Origin: Acanthosepion esculentum
Lineage: Eukaryota > Mollusca > Cephalopoda > Sepiida > Sepiidae
Assembly (NCBI GenBank): GCA_964036315.1
Contig: OZ038485.1
Span: 77,562,460 to 77,626,459, forward strand
Reading direction: 5' to 3'
Length of the DNA stretch: 64,000 nucleotides
Of the stretch, positions 1-13,579 are shown piece by piece. A program made the translations under genes and the position numbers. The notes beneath the pieces were generated by a model that saw nothing but the letters and a program-made list of their open reading frames with translations, was not told the DNA's origin and did no database searches. Each line of letters begins with the position of its first letter. Positions within the stretch are counted from its first letter, which is position 1.

Positions 1-198
1 AGGGACATTAAATTCAAACCCTTTTAAGTTTTGACCAGAGCCGGTCTTTTTCCTATCTTAGTATTTTGACAAGTACTTAACACTTATCTACCCTTTTCGC
101 CATATGTCCAAACATGTTTTTATCTAGATTCCTAATCTAATCATTTGGTCTTGAAGTTTGATGTCCAGGTCAAATCTAACTAATCTTCTCGCACATAT

Positions 199-290
199 GT
201 GTGCGCGCGCACGCACACACAGATGTGGGGGTGTATATATACACACACACAGATGTGCGGGCGCACACACACACACGTGTGCGCATATAT
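199..290. repeat. Self-complementary GT/GC/AC microsatellite
   Basis: Alternating GT, GC and AC runs interrupted by a short TA run, in GPR89 intron 3. The purine-pyrimidine alternation is nearly continuous, and the GT and AC blocks can pair with each other. Confidence 0.85.
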
Positions 291-678
291 CCGACTCATA
301 GTGTCACACCTTTCATATATTTGATCATTTAAAGTACCTTCTGCACAATTATTTTGCACTTGAGTTATATTTTACTTTTCTTAAAATAAGAAAGCATAAT
401 TAGCTGAAAATGTTATTTTCTTTCATTTTCAAATGTTAGAATCAACAAAAATACTATAATCTTTAAATTTTTTTTTTTTTAAATGTATTCTGATATTATA
501 GCTGTCAGAAAACAATCAAAAGTGATCATTTTGTGTAAAGTTAAAAATGAAAAGCTTCTAATGTCATTTCATAACAAAAGCAGAACTTTTGGGCCAACCA
601 AATAGTAACGTTTATCAATACATTTAATTTGTTATGTGGAACAAAGAAAAACTTAAAAAATGATAAACACATCTTTAC

Positions 679-782
679 CTTGCATCTAAAATTCCTAGAA
701 TTTCAAAGATGATCAGTTCAAACATAGTACATGATAAGGAGAAAGTAATGGAGAAGACCAAAAGGATCTCTGACCGATGAAC
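679..782 (-). CDS. GPR89: GPR89 exon 3
   Basis: The exon is 104 nt (34 codons plus two bases). It follows a TTTCAG acceptor and ends at a GTAAAG donor (678-673). It encodes a hydrophobic segment with SCTMFELIIFEILGIL, diagnostic for GPR89. It ends in phase 2, so the next exon is off the window to the left. Confidence 0.93.
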
Positions 783-3700
783 CTGAAACAGGAAAAAATA
801 AACTAAGTCAGATATAGATATTTATTAACTTCAATTTAGTTTGACATAAGGCCAAAAAATATCAACAATAATTTTTTGGCGTGAAATTTTATCATGCAAC
901 TCAATGGCTGTTCACATTATGTGTATGTATATATCAAATAGTATAGATATTTACTTTTTAATTTCAGATATATAATTTAACATAGCCATAAGAAAAACAT
1001 AACGACAAAAGAAAAAACTTGAGAGATCATATAACAATCAAAAAAGAAATCAAAAACATTGTTAAGATCAAGAAAACAATAACTTTAAAAATATGACACA
1101 AAGAGATTTGAGAAAAATGAAATTAAGGGAAATAAGGAAAAAAAAGGAAAGTGGATTGACCAGCAAGAAAATGGTTGAATCTTTTACTACAAATGCAAGC
1201 AGAAAAAAAAATAAAATTAAGAACACTGGCTAAAGACATGAAAACAATTAAACTACTACCTTTAAGTAAACATCACAAAGAGAAACATAAGTTGGATGAA
1301 GTATATGAAAGCTGATTTTTCAACAGTCATTTTTACTGATGAGATACATTGAGTGGATCTGATGGCTGAGCTAAAGGTTAGATCCTTCATGGTCTACCAC
1401 TCCGTCCCTTCAGCCCCTCAACCTCCGGCGTCTTCCTCTTTGGGTTGAGGCACCCACTCGGTCTGAACTGAACTCAGGGGTAGCTGGCCGCACACTCCCT
1501 GAGTACCCGTAGATTATTCGACCTGTCACTGGCCAAGTTCCGCCTGCTGCCACGTTGTGTTAAATTTTAGATCCAGTAGGCGGGGAGTATTGTCCATACG
1601 CTCACGGTCGATTGGGGATGTAGGCACGACTGTGAGGGTGAGCGGCAGGAAAATTAGAATGTGGCGAAAAAAGGAAATAATATCTGCAGAAGCCGAACAA
1701 CAATGGGTAAAATATTGATGTCTGTTATATAAGGAAACAACAACAGTAGAAAAGATTACAGAAAGGATAGAAAAGCAATTAACATAAGAAAAGAGGACTA
1801 CTACTCTACCAATTTTCCAACAGAGAGAGGTGTGTGTGTGATTAACTCATTCCAATCGACTTGGGAGGATGTGTGGCTCGTAATTCCAGCCCTACGTGGA
1901 AGTGTAGCTTTTCAGTTTGTTGTCGTAAATGACAAACGTTAGGTTTCAGCGGTTTTTCAATGCGACTGCTACAACGACGATGATATTTCTTGAAGTCCTT
2001 ATCTCTGACTCGTCACTGGACTGACTCACTGCGATGACAGTCTCTCTACTCTCTCAGCGACAGTCTCTTCCGTCTCTTTGAGAATTCTCTCCCGACTCTC
2101 TGGACGACCGTCTCTTTCGTCTGGCCTCTTCTGTCTGTCCTTCTCATCGGCCTTTCTCATCAGCCTTTCTTGTCGGCCTTGTAGCACCGCAACCCATAAC
2201 AGTCGCCTGCAGGTGCCCATGCATGTGACAGCATGCTGTGATGACAATGTGCCAACCAATCGCAGTCTCTCCTGCCTCTTCAAGAATTCTCTCCCAACTG
2301 CCTTATTTTCAAAATCTCGAGTTAATATAGCAACCGAAGGTTATAAGCCAGGTTGTTCACGCACTTAACACGAGTGTTGCCATAATCACGTGTATTTGCA
2401 AAGTTTCTGTTGTTTACTCAGATTTATTTTAAATCTCTTAGTGGATAAAATTAAGTTGTTCATTCCAATTGTCTTTTCGATGACCAAGTTCAGTGGATAC
2501 AATTTACGTTTAGATTAGATTTCGCTAGCGGTAAACATACCTCCCCAGTCCAATTTACTTCAATATGTTTTTATCAAAAATATTATTTTTGTCTATTTTT
2601 TTTTTTGATGACCCAAATTAAACATCGCCTCCTGCCCTTTGCATTTGTTTATAAACAAGTCTTCGCCAACCCGATTTGAAATTCACCCTTTATCCATTAG
2701 CCGTCTTAGGTTTCATATATCATTGTTCTAGATTCTTTCCTATTAATAGCGCTGACACAGTTTGTAACTTCGCGGAAGATCGTGTTTTCCATTTTCAATC
2801 AATAAATGTTATATTTGCATGTGTGCATTCATGTGGGTGTGTGCGTCAACCTCTCTCTGTTACATTGGAAATGATCGACCAACATAATTTAGAAACAACA
2901 ACAGGGAGACTGGACTAATGTTGTAGGTATTAATTAAAATTATAAGTTAATAAGTTATAATGGTGTCAAGATAGATGCAGAGAATTATTGCAACTTTCTA
3001 GACAAGAAGCTTTTAACTAAAGAGCACATTCATGCAAAAGAAAAAGAAATTCTACTTCACATTCAATATAGCTATTGCCCTCTTTGCAAAAAAAAAGAAA
3101 GTTTCAAAAACACCAAAGTAATGGAATGGCCTCCAATCTATCCAGATATTAATCCTATTAAAAACTTAAATTTGTGGTCCATCATTAAATGAGAGTGGAA
3201 AAAAAATTCAAGCAAAGATGTGTTCTTGCAAGCAGACCAGTTCTGCACTGAAGACACAAGGTGAGACTTCAAAATGGGCTCACCACAAATAAAAGAAAAG
3301 GAACTACTTCAAATTGGGAAAAAACACAGACAATCAAGGAACATGGGGTATACCATAGACCACAGTCATTGACTAACACAATCATTTTTTTTTCTTAACA
3401 GCTGCGGACAGCCAACAAGTCATTAATACCTGCTGAATTTGTGTATATTCATCATGCAATAGCATTATAAGAATTCCTCACATGCATAGCATTGTTTCAT
3501 TTTGGTTCAGATAATCAAATTCAGAATTCATCACAAGATAATTTCTGGGAAGCAATAGAAACTGTTGCATGTTAAAGTTGGAATAGTAGAAAAGTTAAAA
3601 ACAATTATTGATGAATATGAAGGAGTTCATTTCTTTTTCTTTTTCAGTTATATGAAATATTGTATTAATAAAGTGTTTAAAGTCTATATATTTTGGATTA

Positions 3701-6700
3701 ATTTATTAATAAAAATTATGCTGCACTTTGTCTGCATAATAAAACCTGACATCCAAAACAAAAAAGTTATCAATATTTTTAATAAGGATAGATATTATAA
3801 AATGAAATTCACGATATATTGCTCAGATAAATATATATGTATATCTTGAAACTTTTATCAGCATTGGTTGGTTAATACCAAATTTAACCTGAAAACATTA
3901 ACTTTCATGATAAAATTTGATAGTATATATTATTATTATAACAGTGTGTTCAGTCAGCAGACTATTGGTCAGGAATTTGTAAGATCTAATTTTAATTTAT
4001 TTTTGTACATCAGTTTTGTTCTTTTACTCTTTTGAGTAATTTACTCATTGCTAATACTTATGTTTATCTAGCTAAAGTCAGATTGACCACATTACTACTT
4101 TACCTAGATTGAGATGTCCTATTAAAAGTAGGTACTTCTGCCCATTCAGTAAATACCTGCTTTATGTATGCCTCAATAAACCTTGTAATATATAGGTATC
4201 ATACCATATCAACTTTGAGATATCTTGATGAACTAAGGGCATTCCACAGAGTGAATTGTTATTTACAATTAAATATACAAATATCTATCCCAGTTTTCTC
4301 CTGACTACAATGGCATTACAAGTTCCTGTCTGATAGCCTGCTGACTGAGCACTTTTGTAATTATTGTGTAAATTTATCTAATTCTAATTACAACATCAAA
4401 TCCTCTAGGATATGCTAATGAGCTGCTAAAAATATTATTTTTTAACACTGAAACCAAACATATGATAAATGATACCAAAATCGATAACATAATTATAAAT
4501 CCAATTTTTATATATAAAAGTCTGCTGTAAACCAATCAATAGCATATAAGGTTTGTTATCATGTTATTAACTCAGACTAATAAATATAATGTGGGTTCAC
4601 ATTTTCTTTCAAATTCTCTTCTATTTTCAGTTAATCTGTTATATATGTTTTTCTTCATATTCAGTCTTTTTAATGAGCTTGTTCTGCTTATAATTATTTT
4701 GGTGGGCCATGTGATGTTTTTGGCTAACTAATTAGGTCATATTGTAAAAGTGTTATTATGTTGAATGACTTGTTTTCTTTGCATGCAAGCTGCGGTATTC
4801 CTTTGTTAACTACACAGCATTGTGGCATAAATCAGATGTAGTAAAGAGTTACAAGATTTTTTGTGTCTTTTAATGAACTGATACAAAAAATTATAACAAT
4901 AATAAAAGGTAAATGATTGATTAAAAAATGCCTATCTTTACTACAAAGCTTATCTCTTAAAAGTCACTACACTAGTTTACTTACCTCATAATCTTTAAAC
5001 AATTGTTTGAGAAAAAATACCCAACCTCCTGCAAAAAAGAGAACCTATAAAAAAAAAAAGAAGAAAAAAGTGAAATTAAGATACTCATAGAAATGTCACA
5101 TACATGGAATCGTCATCCTACTGTATTATATGGAGAACAATTAAACATTTCATTTTATTACTAAAGTGCATATAAAATACAGAAAATTAATCAGTTTATT
5201 TTTCTTTAAAGTTTGTCTTACAAAGGAAAAATTCTACTTCTATCCCATAATAGATATTATATTTATTGTGTGCCAATATAACATTATAAAATAGGGGGCA
5301 CCTTGAGATGGTGCAATAGTTAGCAAGCTTGAATCACTAGAACAATTATGACTGAGTAGTGAGTTCAACCCATACTTTCAGCCTTGTGCCACTCTAATCT
5401 ATGCTTAGAAAATCATTATAGGATAGTGCCACTACTGTTTTATTATGGCAATAAACATGCAAATATGGTGAAAAAAGTCAACTGATAGCATAAGTTTCTT
5501 GCTTAGTTTCTTTTAAATAGTTAATGAAATGAATTGGTTCACAGCTTTCTTTGACTATTTTCTTTTTGCACAAACAGATACTTGCAAATTTATTGCCCAA
5601 AACTTGTTTACAAATTCTGATAATTGTTGACACTTTATAGCACTGAAAAGTTACTTATTCAAAAATACTATCTGTTATTAGAAGAATGTGTGGATACAAG
5701 GTAATGTTAGTTATGAACCGTTAATAGTAGGCAGAAGAGGACGAGCACTTATCTTGGGTTTCCATGGCAACATCTAGGATCAGAGCTAATAACCAATATT
5801 CTTAGTCAATGAATGATGCTATTTAGCTTATATTAAAAGTATAAATAAATATATAACTCCTTTCCGAGATGTGCAAAATCAGTGTAATTATGATTTTTTC
5901 AAATGTCTAGATGTTCTATAGGCTAAAGAACAAAATGTATCATGGCATTTATTCTGAATCAAAATTAGGTATAAAAATTCTCTAGAAATTGTTGGTTACA
6001 TAAGAATCTATACCAAATTATTCTGATTGTATTTATCTAGCAAGAGTGTAGAATAATTAGTCCTCTCCATCTCACCTCAAAGTTATGTTTTCTCACTGAG
6101 AATGCTACATAAAGACATTAAGTGGGAGCAAATATTGGAATGTGTGTGTGTGTGTATAATATATATGTGTGTGTGTGTGTAATTGGACAACACCCTCCCT
6201 GGTCATCCAAGACTTCTAAACCCATGACTAACCCAAGCTAACCCTATCCCATGTTGTGATTTAAGGTTGATCATAAGGCAGCCAGGATCGAATCATCTCA
6301 GGTATCTTCATGTTGGGCTGGTCAAAGCAGGGTAATGACGTACAGAAAGAAAATAACAACCGAATAAATTGAACATAAGTAAATACTATTTTTATATCAG
6401 TCCTTCATGCAATAATTGGTTATACCAGAGTTCGCATGCAATTAATTATCAGCCCAACTTGCATCTAAATCGGAAGTGATATTATCATTGTTGACTTAGC
6501 AAAGTTTGGTTTGCTGCTTTGGTAAAGTTTGGCACAAGGCTGAAATTGGAGGCTCCTGTCTCTGATCTTGTCTCCGCCTCTTCTACCTCTGTTCTCTCTT
6601 CTGCCGAATTCACTTTGTGCATTCTTATTTATTGACATTTGCCCAAACTGATGAAGTAAGAGAATTCGATAATTCTGGGGAATTCCCTTCTTCCACTCTC

Positions 6701-7328
6701 TCATATTATCCTCTCTCACCTACCCATTCAGTGAGTACTGGTGGCTCCTCCATCCTCCTTGATGTCTTATCTGCACCTGCTACCTTGACCATTTTCCATC
6801 CAGGAAAACTCAGTTCCAAATTCAGTTGCTTACAAAATATAGTTTTTCGCTTTCCAGCCCGCATTACCCACTAAGTCTGGGTCACTTTTCTATTGTTCAA
6901 AATGCTTGACATACAATTCAAGTCATTCATGTGTGAATTAAATCCTCAATTCTTGCCATGGGTTTTAGTATTAACCCTTCTCATTTCAATGTCTCTCAGC
7001 ACATAACACTTATGTTTTAATAAAACTTTGTTCCATTTTATCACAGCAATGACAAAAAGAACAGTAAGATATATAATCCAGTGTCCTTATTGATATTTTA
7101 ATTTTTACAAAACATTGCTCAATGTAAATTTACAGAGCATAAATATTATAAATTAACTGATTTAAAATATGGTTTCTTCGTGAAGAAACCATATTTTAAA
7201 TCAGTTAATTTATAATATATATATATATATATATATACACGCACACAAAATCCAACATTTAACTGAAGTACCTTGTCAGTTGTTTTATAATGAAACTTGT
7301 ATAAAAGATGGATTGCTACCCAAATACA

Positions 7329-7385
<57 letters not shown>

Positions 7386-7871
7386 ATTAGAGTAGGGTTA
7401 GGGTTAAAAAGAGTTTTAAAAAAAAATATAGAAGAGTTGATTAAAGACACAGAAACAGTGCTAACATTGTCCTGAGACTTTTATCCCTGACTTTTTTTAC
7501 CTGGTTTTGTTCACTGACTTCGTCAGCAATGCAAATTTCAATGTGTTGGACCCAACTGTTTTGCACAAAATGAATGCAGTATATCCTCTTTTTGACTTGT
7601 GTGCACTTTGATTTGTGTGGAGACAGAGATATGAAAGCAACTGATTACTGAAGACAAGACATTACATGTCTATATAAATTTGTCTGGTAGTTTATTCACT
7701 AAAGTTTTCAACTTAGAAATTTTTTGTGAAAGGCAACTTCAAACCTTATGGTTTGCCCACCAAATTAATGAACGTCCTTTTTCATTAGGATGGGACTATT
7801 TTGACATGTATAGCCTGTAGAAAGACAACTCAGAATGCAACTAATTTAAAAACACCACTATGAAGACATCA

Positions 7872-7904
<33 letters not shown>

Positions 7905-10900
7905 CGCCTTTTAGAATTGGTGGGTGCATAATTTAATAAAACACATTTTCTTTCAGATTCAACATAAAAAAATAAAATTCTAAACTTATTTTTTTTTTAA
8001 ATTACTTGTATAACTTTAGAAAGAGAAATAGTTTGTTTACATACTAATTTTATCAAAAGAGCCTAAAAAATAAACAAGATATCAGTAGTTTAAATGGAAG
8101 GAAATTTACCTACTTTGATATAAGTTTGCACTGTAAACTAGGGAAGTTTGGGATAACTAATAATAGTCTGATGATTGTGGTTTTGACATAAAAGTGTTAC
8201 AGTTATAAATGTCTCTAACTAAACAGATTTGTTGTTGTTGTTTATATGACAACACTGTCTATATCTATCTATCTATCTATCTATCAATCTCGAGAGAGAG
8301 AGTAAAGGAAAAAAGATGGAAATAAGATGAAAAAGTAAAAGACAGGTTTACTGGCTAGATATCAAGACAAGGGACAGTGTATGAGGCATGAAAAAGAAAG
8401 GCATGAAATTAAATTACATTAAAATTTTTTATAGAGAAATAAAGCAAAAAACAAAATAAGAGAACACAGTAAAAAATATTTGTGTATATAAAACTAATAT
8501 AATGTATAACATTTACATTAAAACAGACAGGTAACAAAGATTGGAAAGGGTAAGCAAAAGCATGAGAAAATGCAAGCAAAAAGTGAGAGAACAGAGGCAT
8601 AAGCTAATGAATAAACTTAGTTGTTAACATCTATGGAATTTCAATCAGTCTATCTATTATAAAATGGTTATCAGATTGAAAATGCATTAAAAGTTAACAG
8701 GTGGTTACTTCAATGATTTAAACTATAGTTATCCACAATTTTCACATGTTTGCTTGATTAAATTACATTTATAGGAAGAAGGTGATATTTCAATGAAAGT
8801 TTCTTTTGTGTTAAGAATGTGCAAAAATCAAGATAGTTGTTCAAATTGTTTTATGATCTGTAAGAATTCACTGAACAATTTTATTGTAATTTGAAACCAA
8901 ATTTTCACAGAGAAAATGTTTTAGAAAAAAATGCATCAAAATTAATTTTTGTTCATCCTGTTACTCTTCAGTATTTTAGACAGTAGCCATCCATATCTAG
9001 AATAGAAGAAATTGTTATAATTTTTCAACAGCAATAAAAACTGAAGCTAAATGAAGTCAGCTAGGTTATGCATCTAGACACATTCAACACCAAAAATTTA
9101 AAATTAAGTAGTCCTGATTCTTCAATGTTTCTCTTAATGTTTAATTATAACTGATATTTGTTTATATTTTTGTTCCTTCCTACCACGTTTCTGTTGCTTC
9201 AAGATTTTGTTGTTGTAGATTTAATTTATTATTTTTGTAATTTTGTCAATGTCAAAATCATCTAAGGCTGCCAGCATCTTTATTACAATTCTGTGAGGCA
9301 CTGCCACTTTGTTCCTGTTCAATTTAGCTAGTGCAGATTTCACTCCAGATTTTAATATTTCTGTGTATTGCTGGTTGTTCACTTTCATCTTTCTTTGATA
9401 TATTCATTCCATCTCTGAAGTATTTTTCCTTTCTCTACTGTCAGCATTCCATCCTTGAAATGTCCTAGATTATTATAATTTTAGTATATCATTACCATAC
9501 ATCTAATAAGCTGACCTGCCAACCTTTGTTATTTCAGGTGGAAGGAGACAGCTGTAACAGCTCTTTGAACACATCCTACTAAACACTGCTCGTCACAACT
9601 GACAAGTTTACAGAATGCAGTTGAGCATTGAAGAAAATTTGGAAGCTTGCTGTGCTATAAGGTTTTGTGTTAAACTGGGCAAAACATTACAAAGCCTTAT
9701 GAAACACTCTAGACTGCTTATGGATTAACTTGTATGAACCAAGCATTTGTTTTTCAAAGGAAGTGAGAGATGTGGGAGGGAGAGGGATGTCAGAACATTA
9801 GAGTTGGTTGACAAAAATTTGCAATTTTCTGAGTGAAGTTAGTGTGGCAACTGTACACAGAATTATTCATAAAGATCTGAAGATGTGCAAAATTTGTTCT
9901 CAAGGTGCTCAGTAACAAATGGAAGGAACAACACATTAGTGACAGCAGGGAGATGTTTGAGCTCATTATGTACTTGAGTCTCTGGTGATCTGTTACGAAA
10001 ACTGGATCGATAGTTATGATTCAGAGACCAAGTATTCTGATTCTCCCAGACCTAAGAAGTCCAGACAAAGCAAGTCTACTGGGAAGATTATGATGATCCC
10101 CTTTTTTAACAGCATGAGCATCATCTACATTAACTGAGTTTCCTCTGGCCAGATGGTCAACAAAGAGTACTTTGTGTAGCAAAGAGCAGAGTCATGCTGA
10201 AAAAACTTTTCATCTTTCGCAGAAGATTAGACCCTAGCAGACTAATATAATTATTGCTGTTTAGGTTTCCATCAACTTTTACCAATTTTCTTCTATTGCT
10301 TTTGATGCAACTCATTATATGTCCACCACCAATCTTACCATCTTTGTGGTGCATCTTGCATTATTTCTTTTTCCCACTGGTCTTCTTACATATTCTCTTG
10401 TATTAGAATGTAACTATTTTGCATTCATCACTAAAAATTACTTTTTGATACATTTCAGGGTAATACATCTATTCTATCCAGTGCAAAATCCTATCTTCAC
10501 AATTTTCACTTGCTTCAACATTTTTACTCTCAAAATTTAACTGAGGTAATGCATCCACATGCGGAATAGTATTTCCTTTAATGTATATGATGCCAAAGTT
10601 GAGTGCCATAAGCTTAATCACCCATCTTAATATCCTGGGAGAGGTGACCTTTGGCAACTCTTCTGGAGGTTTGAATATAAATTCTAAAGGCTTATGATCA
10701 GATTTTAATAGAAATTTCCTTTCCAGCAAAATATTTTTCTTTTTGTTTAGGTACAAATTTTTTTCACAATTAAACTTGCATTTATCACTTTTTAATTTTC
10801 TCAAAACTTGCTCTGTTTTACTTTTGACCTCTTCTTTACTGCGCACACCAATGCCAATGTCGTTCTGATATACAATTATATTTTTAGTCCCCTCTGAAAC

Positions 10901-13535
10901 TTTTTTGATGGCTTTTTGGAAAATGTGATTTGACGTTTTTATTCCAAATGGTAGACGAGTCCATCTTATTAATCCAACAGGGGTGTTCATTTTGGTGACT
11001 TCTTGAAACTTGTCAATTTTTATCTGATTATATGCTGACTTAAGGTCACCTTTAGCAAAGTATTTCATACCAGCACACTGTTTTAATGTTTGGCAATGGG
11101 AATGAATCCGAACAAATTCTTAAATCTTCACTGGGCTTGCATATCGCCACAATGGATGAAACTGAATACCTACCACCCTGGCTGACTTTTTCTAATATTC
11201 CTTGTTCCACCATTTTAGCAACCACCCAGAGCAGCATGTGAACAGGAACTTTTCAGGCTTGAAAATACATGGATTGACTGCTTTTTTAAGCCAAATACTT
11301 ACCTTGTATCTCCTTAATAATCCAATATCTAGTTCTACAGATTTCATAGAATTTACCAGCTTCGATGTATCCACTCTTAGCACATCAATTCCTAAAAGAC
11401 CATGGCTTTTAATGTTTTCCACTACTATGATGAGTATTATCTCAAATTTATTTTTTGTCTCAGATGTGCCTTCAAAACATCCTAAAATTTTGATGATTGA
11501 CCCATTGAACTGCTTCAACTGGAGATTGCTTTCTCTTAACTTTTTCTACCCATTTTTCCCCCCAAATTCCTCAGTACCAACAGAACATCATTTCAGTATC
11601 CACCTACATGAGTAAAGTTACTCTGTTCAACTTCACCATTTCCCTACTTTTATCCTGTGCTTTTATCTCAAATACTTCTGTACTTTTAACTGGAGGATCT
11701 ATATTTTCCACTTGTTTTTCATATGTGCATACCATCTGAAAATGATTCCTCTTTTCACACTTAAAACACCATTTCCCAAAGGCCTGACACTTATTTTTGC
11801 TCTTTTCATATTCCTTATTGCAATATCTGCATACAAGTAAGCTTTTAGTAGCACTATAAGTCTTCATGCTGCCTTTGCAGGTATTAAATTTTTGAATCAA
11901 TTCTAAAAAACTCCACACATGCTTCCAGATTCATGAGCTTGAAGCCGCTCTAGAATTTTACATTTGTATGAGATGTCAAATATTCCTTCAATCAGTCTTA
12001 GCAAAATTAGCTCATCTTTGATAGACATTTGTTCCAAACCCATTCTTTCAAATTCACAATATCTCGATGCTTCTTCCATTCACTGTAGATATTGCATAAT
12101 AGTTTTGTCTGATCTCTGTCTACTTTTGAGAAATTTAGTTATTTCTGCTATAACCAATCGTTTTTTTTTGGGTGGGGGGAGTTGTACATTTGCTTTTATG
12201 ATGGCAGCAATATATTCATACACTAAGTCTTCTAACACTTTGGAATAGACCATGACAGAGATTCTTTTATGGCCTCACACCCAGCTGAGGCCAAAACATA
12301 TCAGTAACTTCATTTTCTCCTCAACTAACTTTGGTGTCCTTTAACATTTTTTTTACTGTTGCTGATGTTGCAAAACACCTAAGTCAGGTTTCCACATATT
12401 CAGGAGCCTCTATCGTGGTTAAGCAAGAAATTGGCGATGCCATATTGTAATGATAAGTATTCTCTCTGACAGATGTAGTCTCATCAAGAAAAGGTGACTC
12501 TTCCATAATTATAGCGATACTGTCGTTTATAATTTACATATCACTACATTAACAAAATTTGTCTGTTTCTTAATACTTTGCTTAGCTTTTGGAAGGCATC
12601 TTTCACTATCCCAATAAACCTTTGGGTTTCAGGATCACACTTTCTGCCCTCAGTATCTTCCTAGATATTTAAACTGTTGTGCTTGTTTGATTTTAGTGTG
12701 TCTGGTTGATATTTTTCATGTTTGGCTATTCCTTTACTAACAACCATATATTACATCTTCTTGCAGTTGAAATTTAGTCCTTTCTTCACTATTTTCTGTA
12801 GGAATTCTTGTAGTTTTTCTTTATCAAGAGCACTAAACTCATAAACATTCGCTATAAAGCTATTCAATGTCATAAATGTCAAGGATCAAATGTTGATTTT
12901 TGTCTGATGCTACACTACAGCTTACTTATACAATTCAATGAATGTTTACCAAAATCAAAATGGAAAAAACTTAGTCATTGCTCAAATAGCAGAGTATTAA
13001 TAAAAAATAGTAAAAGCTCACATAAATGAATAAATGTAAAAGTTGAGAATTGACTGCAAAACAAAATATGCAAATCACACCCATTAAGGTAGAGATCATT
13101 TTTATGATTTTGCGATTTATTTGTATATTTTTAAAATAAAAACATTGGTTCCAAAATGCATCATTGTTAAATTAAGATATTCCTAGATATTCTCTAGAAT
13201 TGTTTTAACTCATCAAACTGCCAAAACATGACATTATGGTCATAAAAAAAAACAACAACAAAACACATTTTTAAACGAGGACAAGGAATGAAAAAATACT
13301 GAACCATTTAAAAACTTCGACATGCACGAAATTCAAAAATAACCTTTAACACTTGTTAGTTAGCAACAATACCACCATAATCATAATGAATGGTTCACAT
13401 TTCCTAACTCTAATAACCGAAGGAAAATAACACAGGGGTTACCTTTCCTTAGAACACTTTTAAATCAACACTATCGCGGTGATGTTGGTTAAAATTTTTA
13501 ATTTAAAAATACTATCCTATCGGTACAACATTCAT

Positions 13536-13579
<44 letters not shown>

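Noticed and set aside
2026..2368. Overlapping open frames on both strands rich in Arg/Glu or Ser/Leu.
   Set aside because: They mirror each other across a CT-rich repeat and lack any domain, so they are composition artefacts.
3565..3849. A 94-codon AT-rich frame rich in Phe, Ile and Lys.
   Set aside because: The codon content reflects base composition; it lies at the 3' end of a Tc1 relic and matches no family.
6465..6874. Overlapping frames on both strands in a moderately GC-rich patch.
   Set aside because: No start context, domain or splice continuity was found on either strand.
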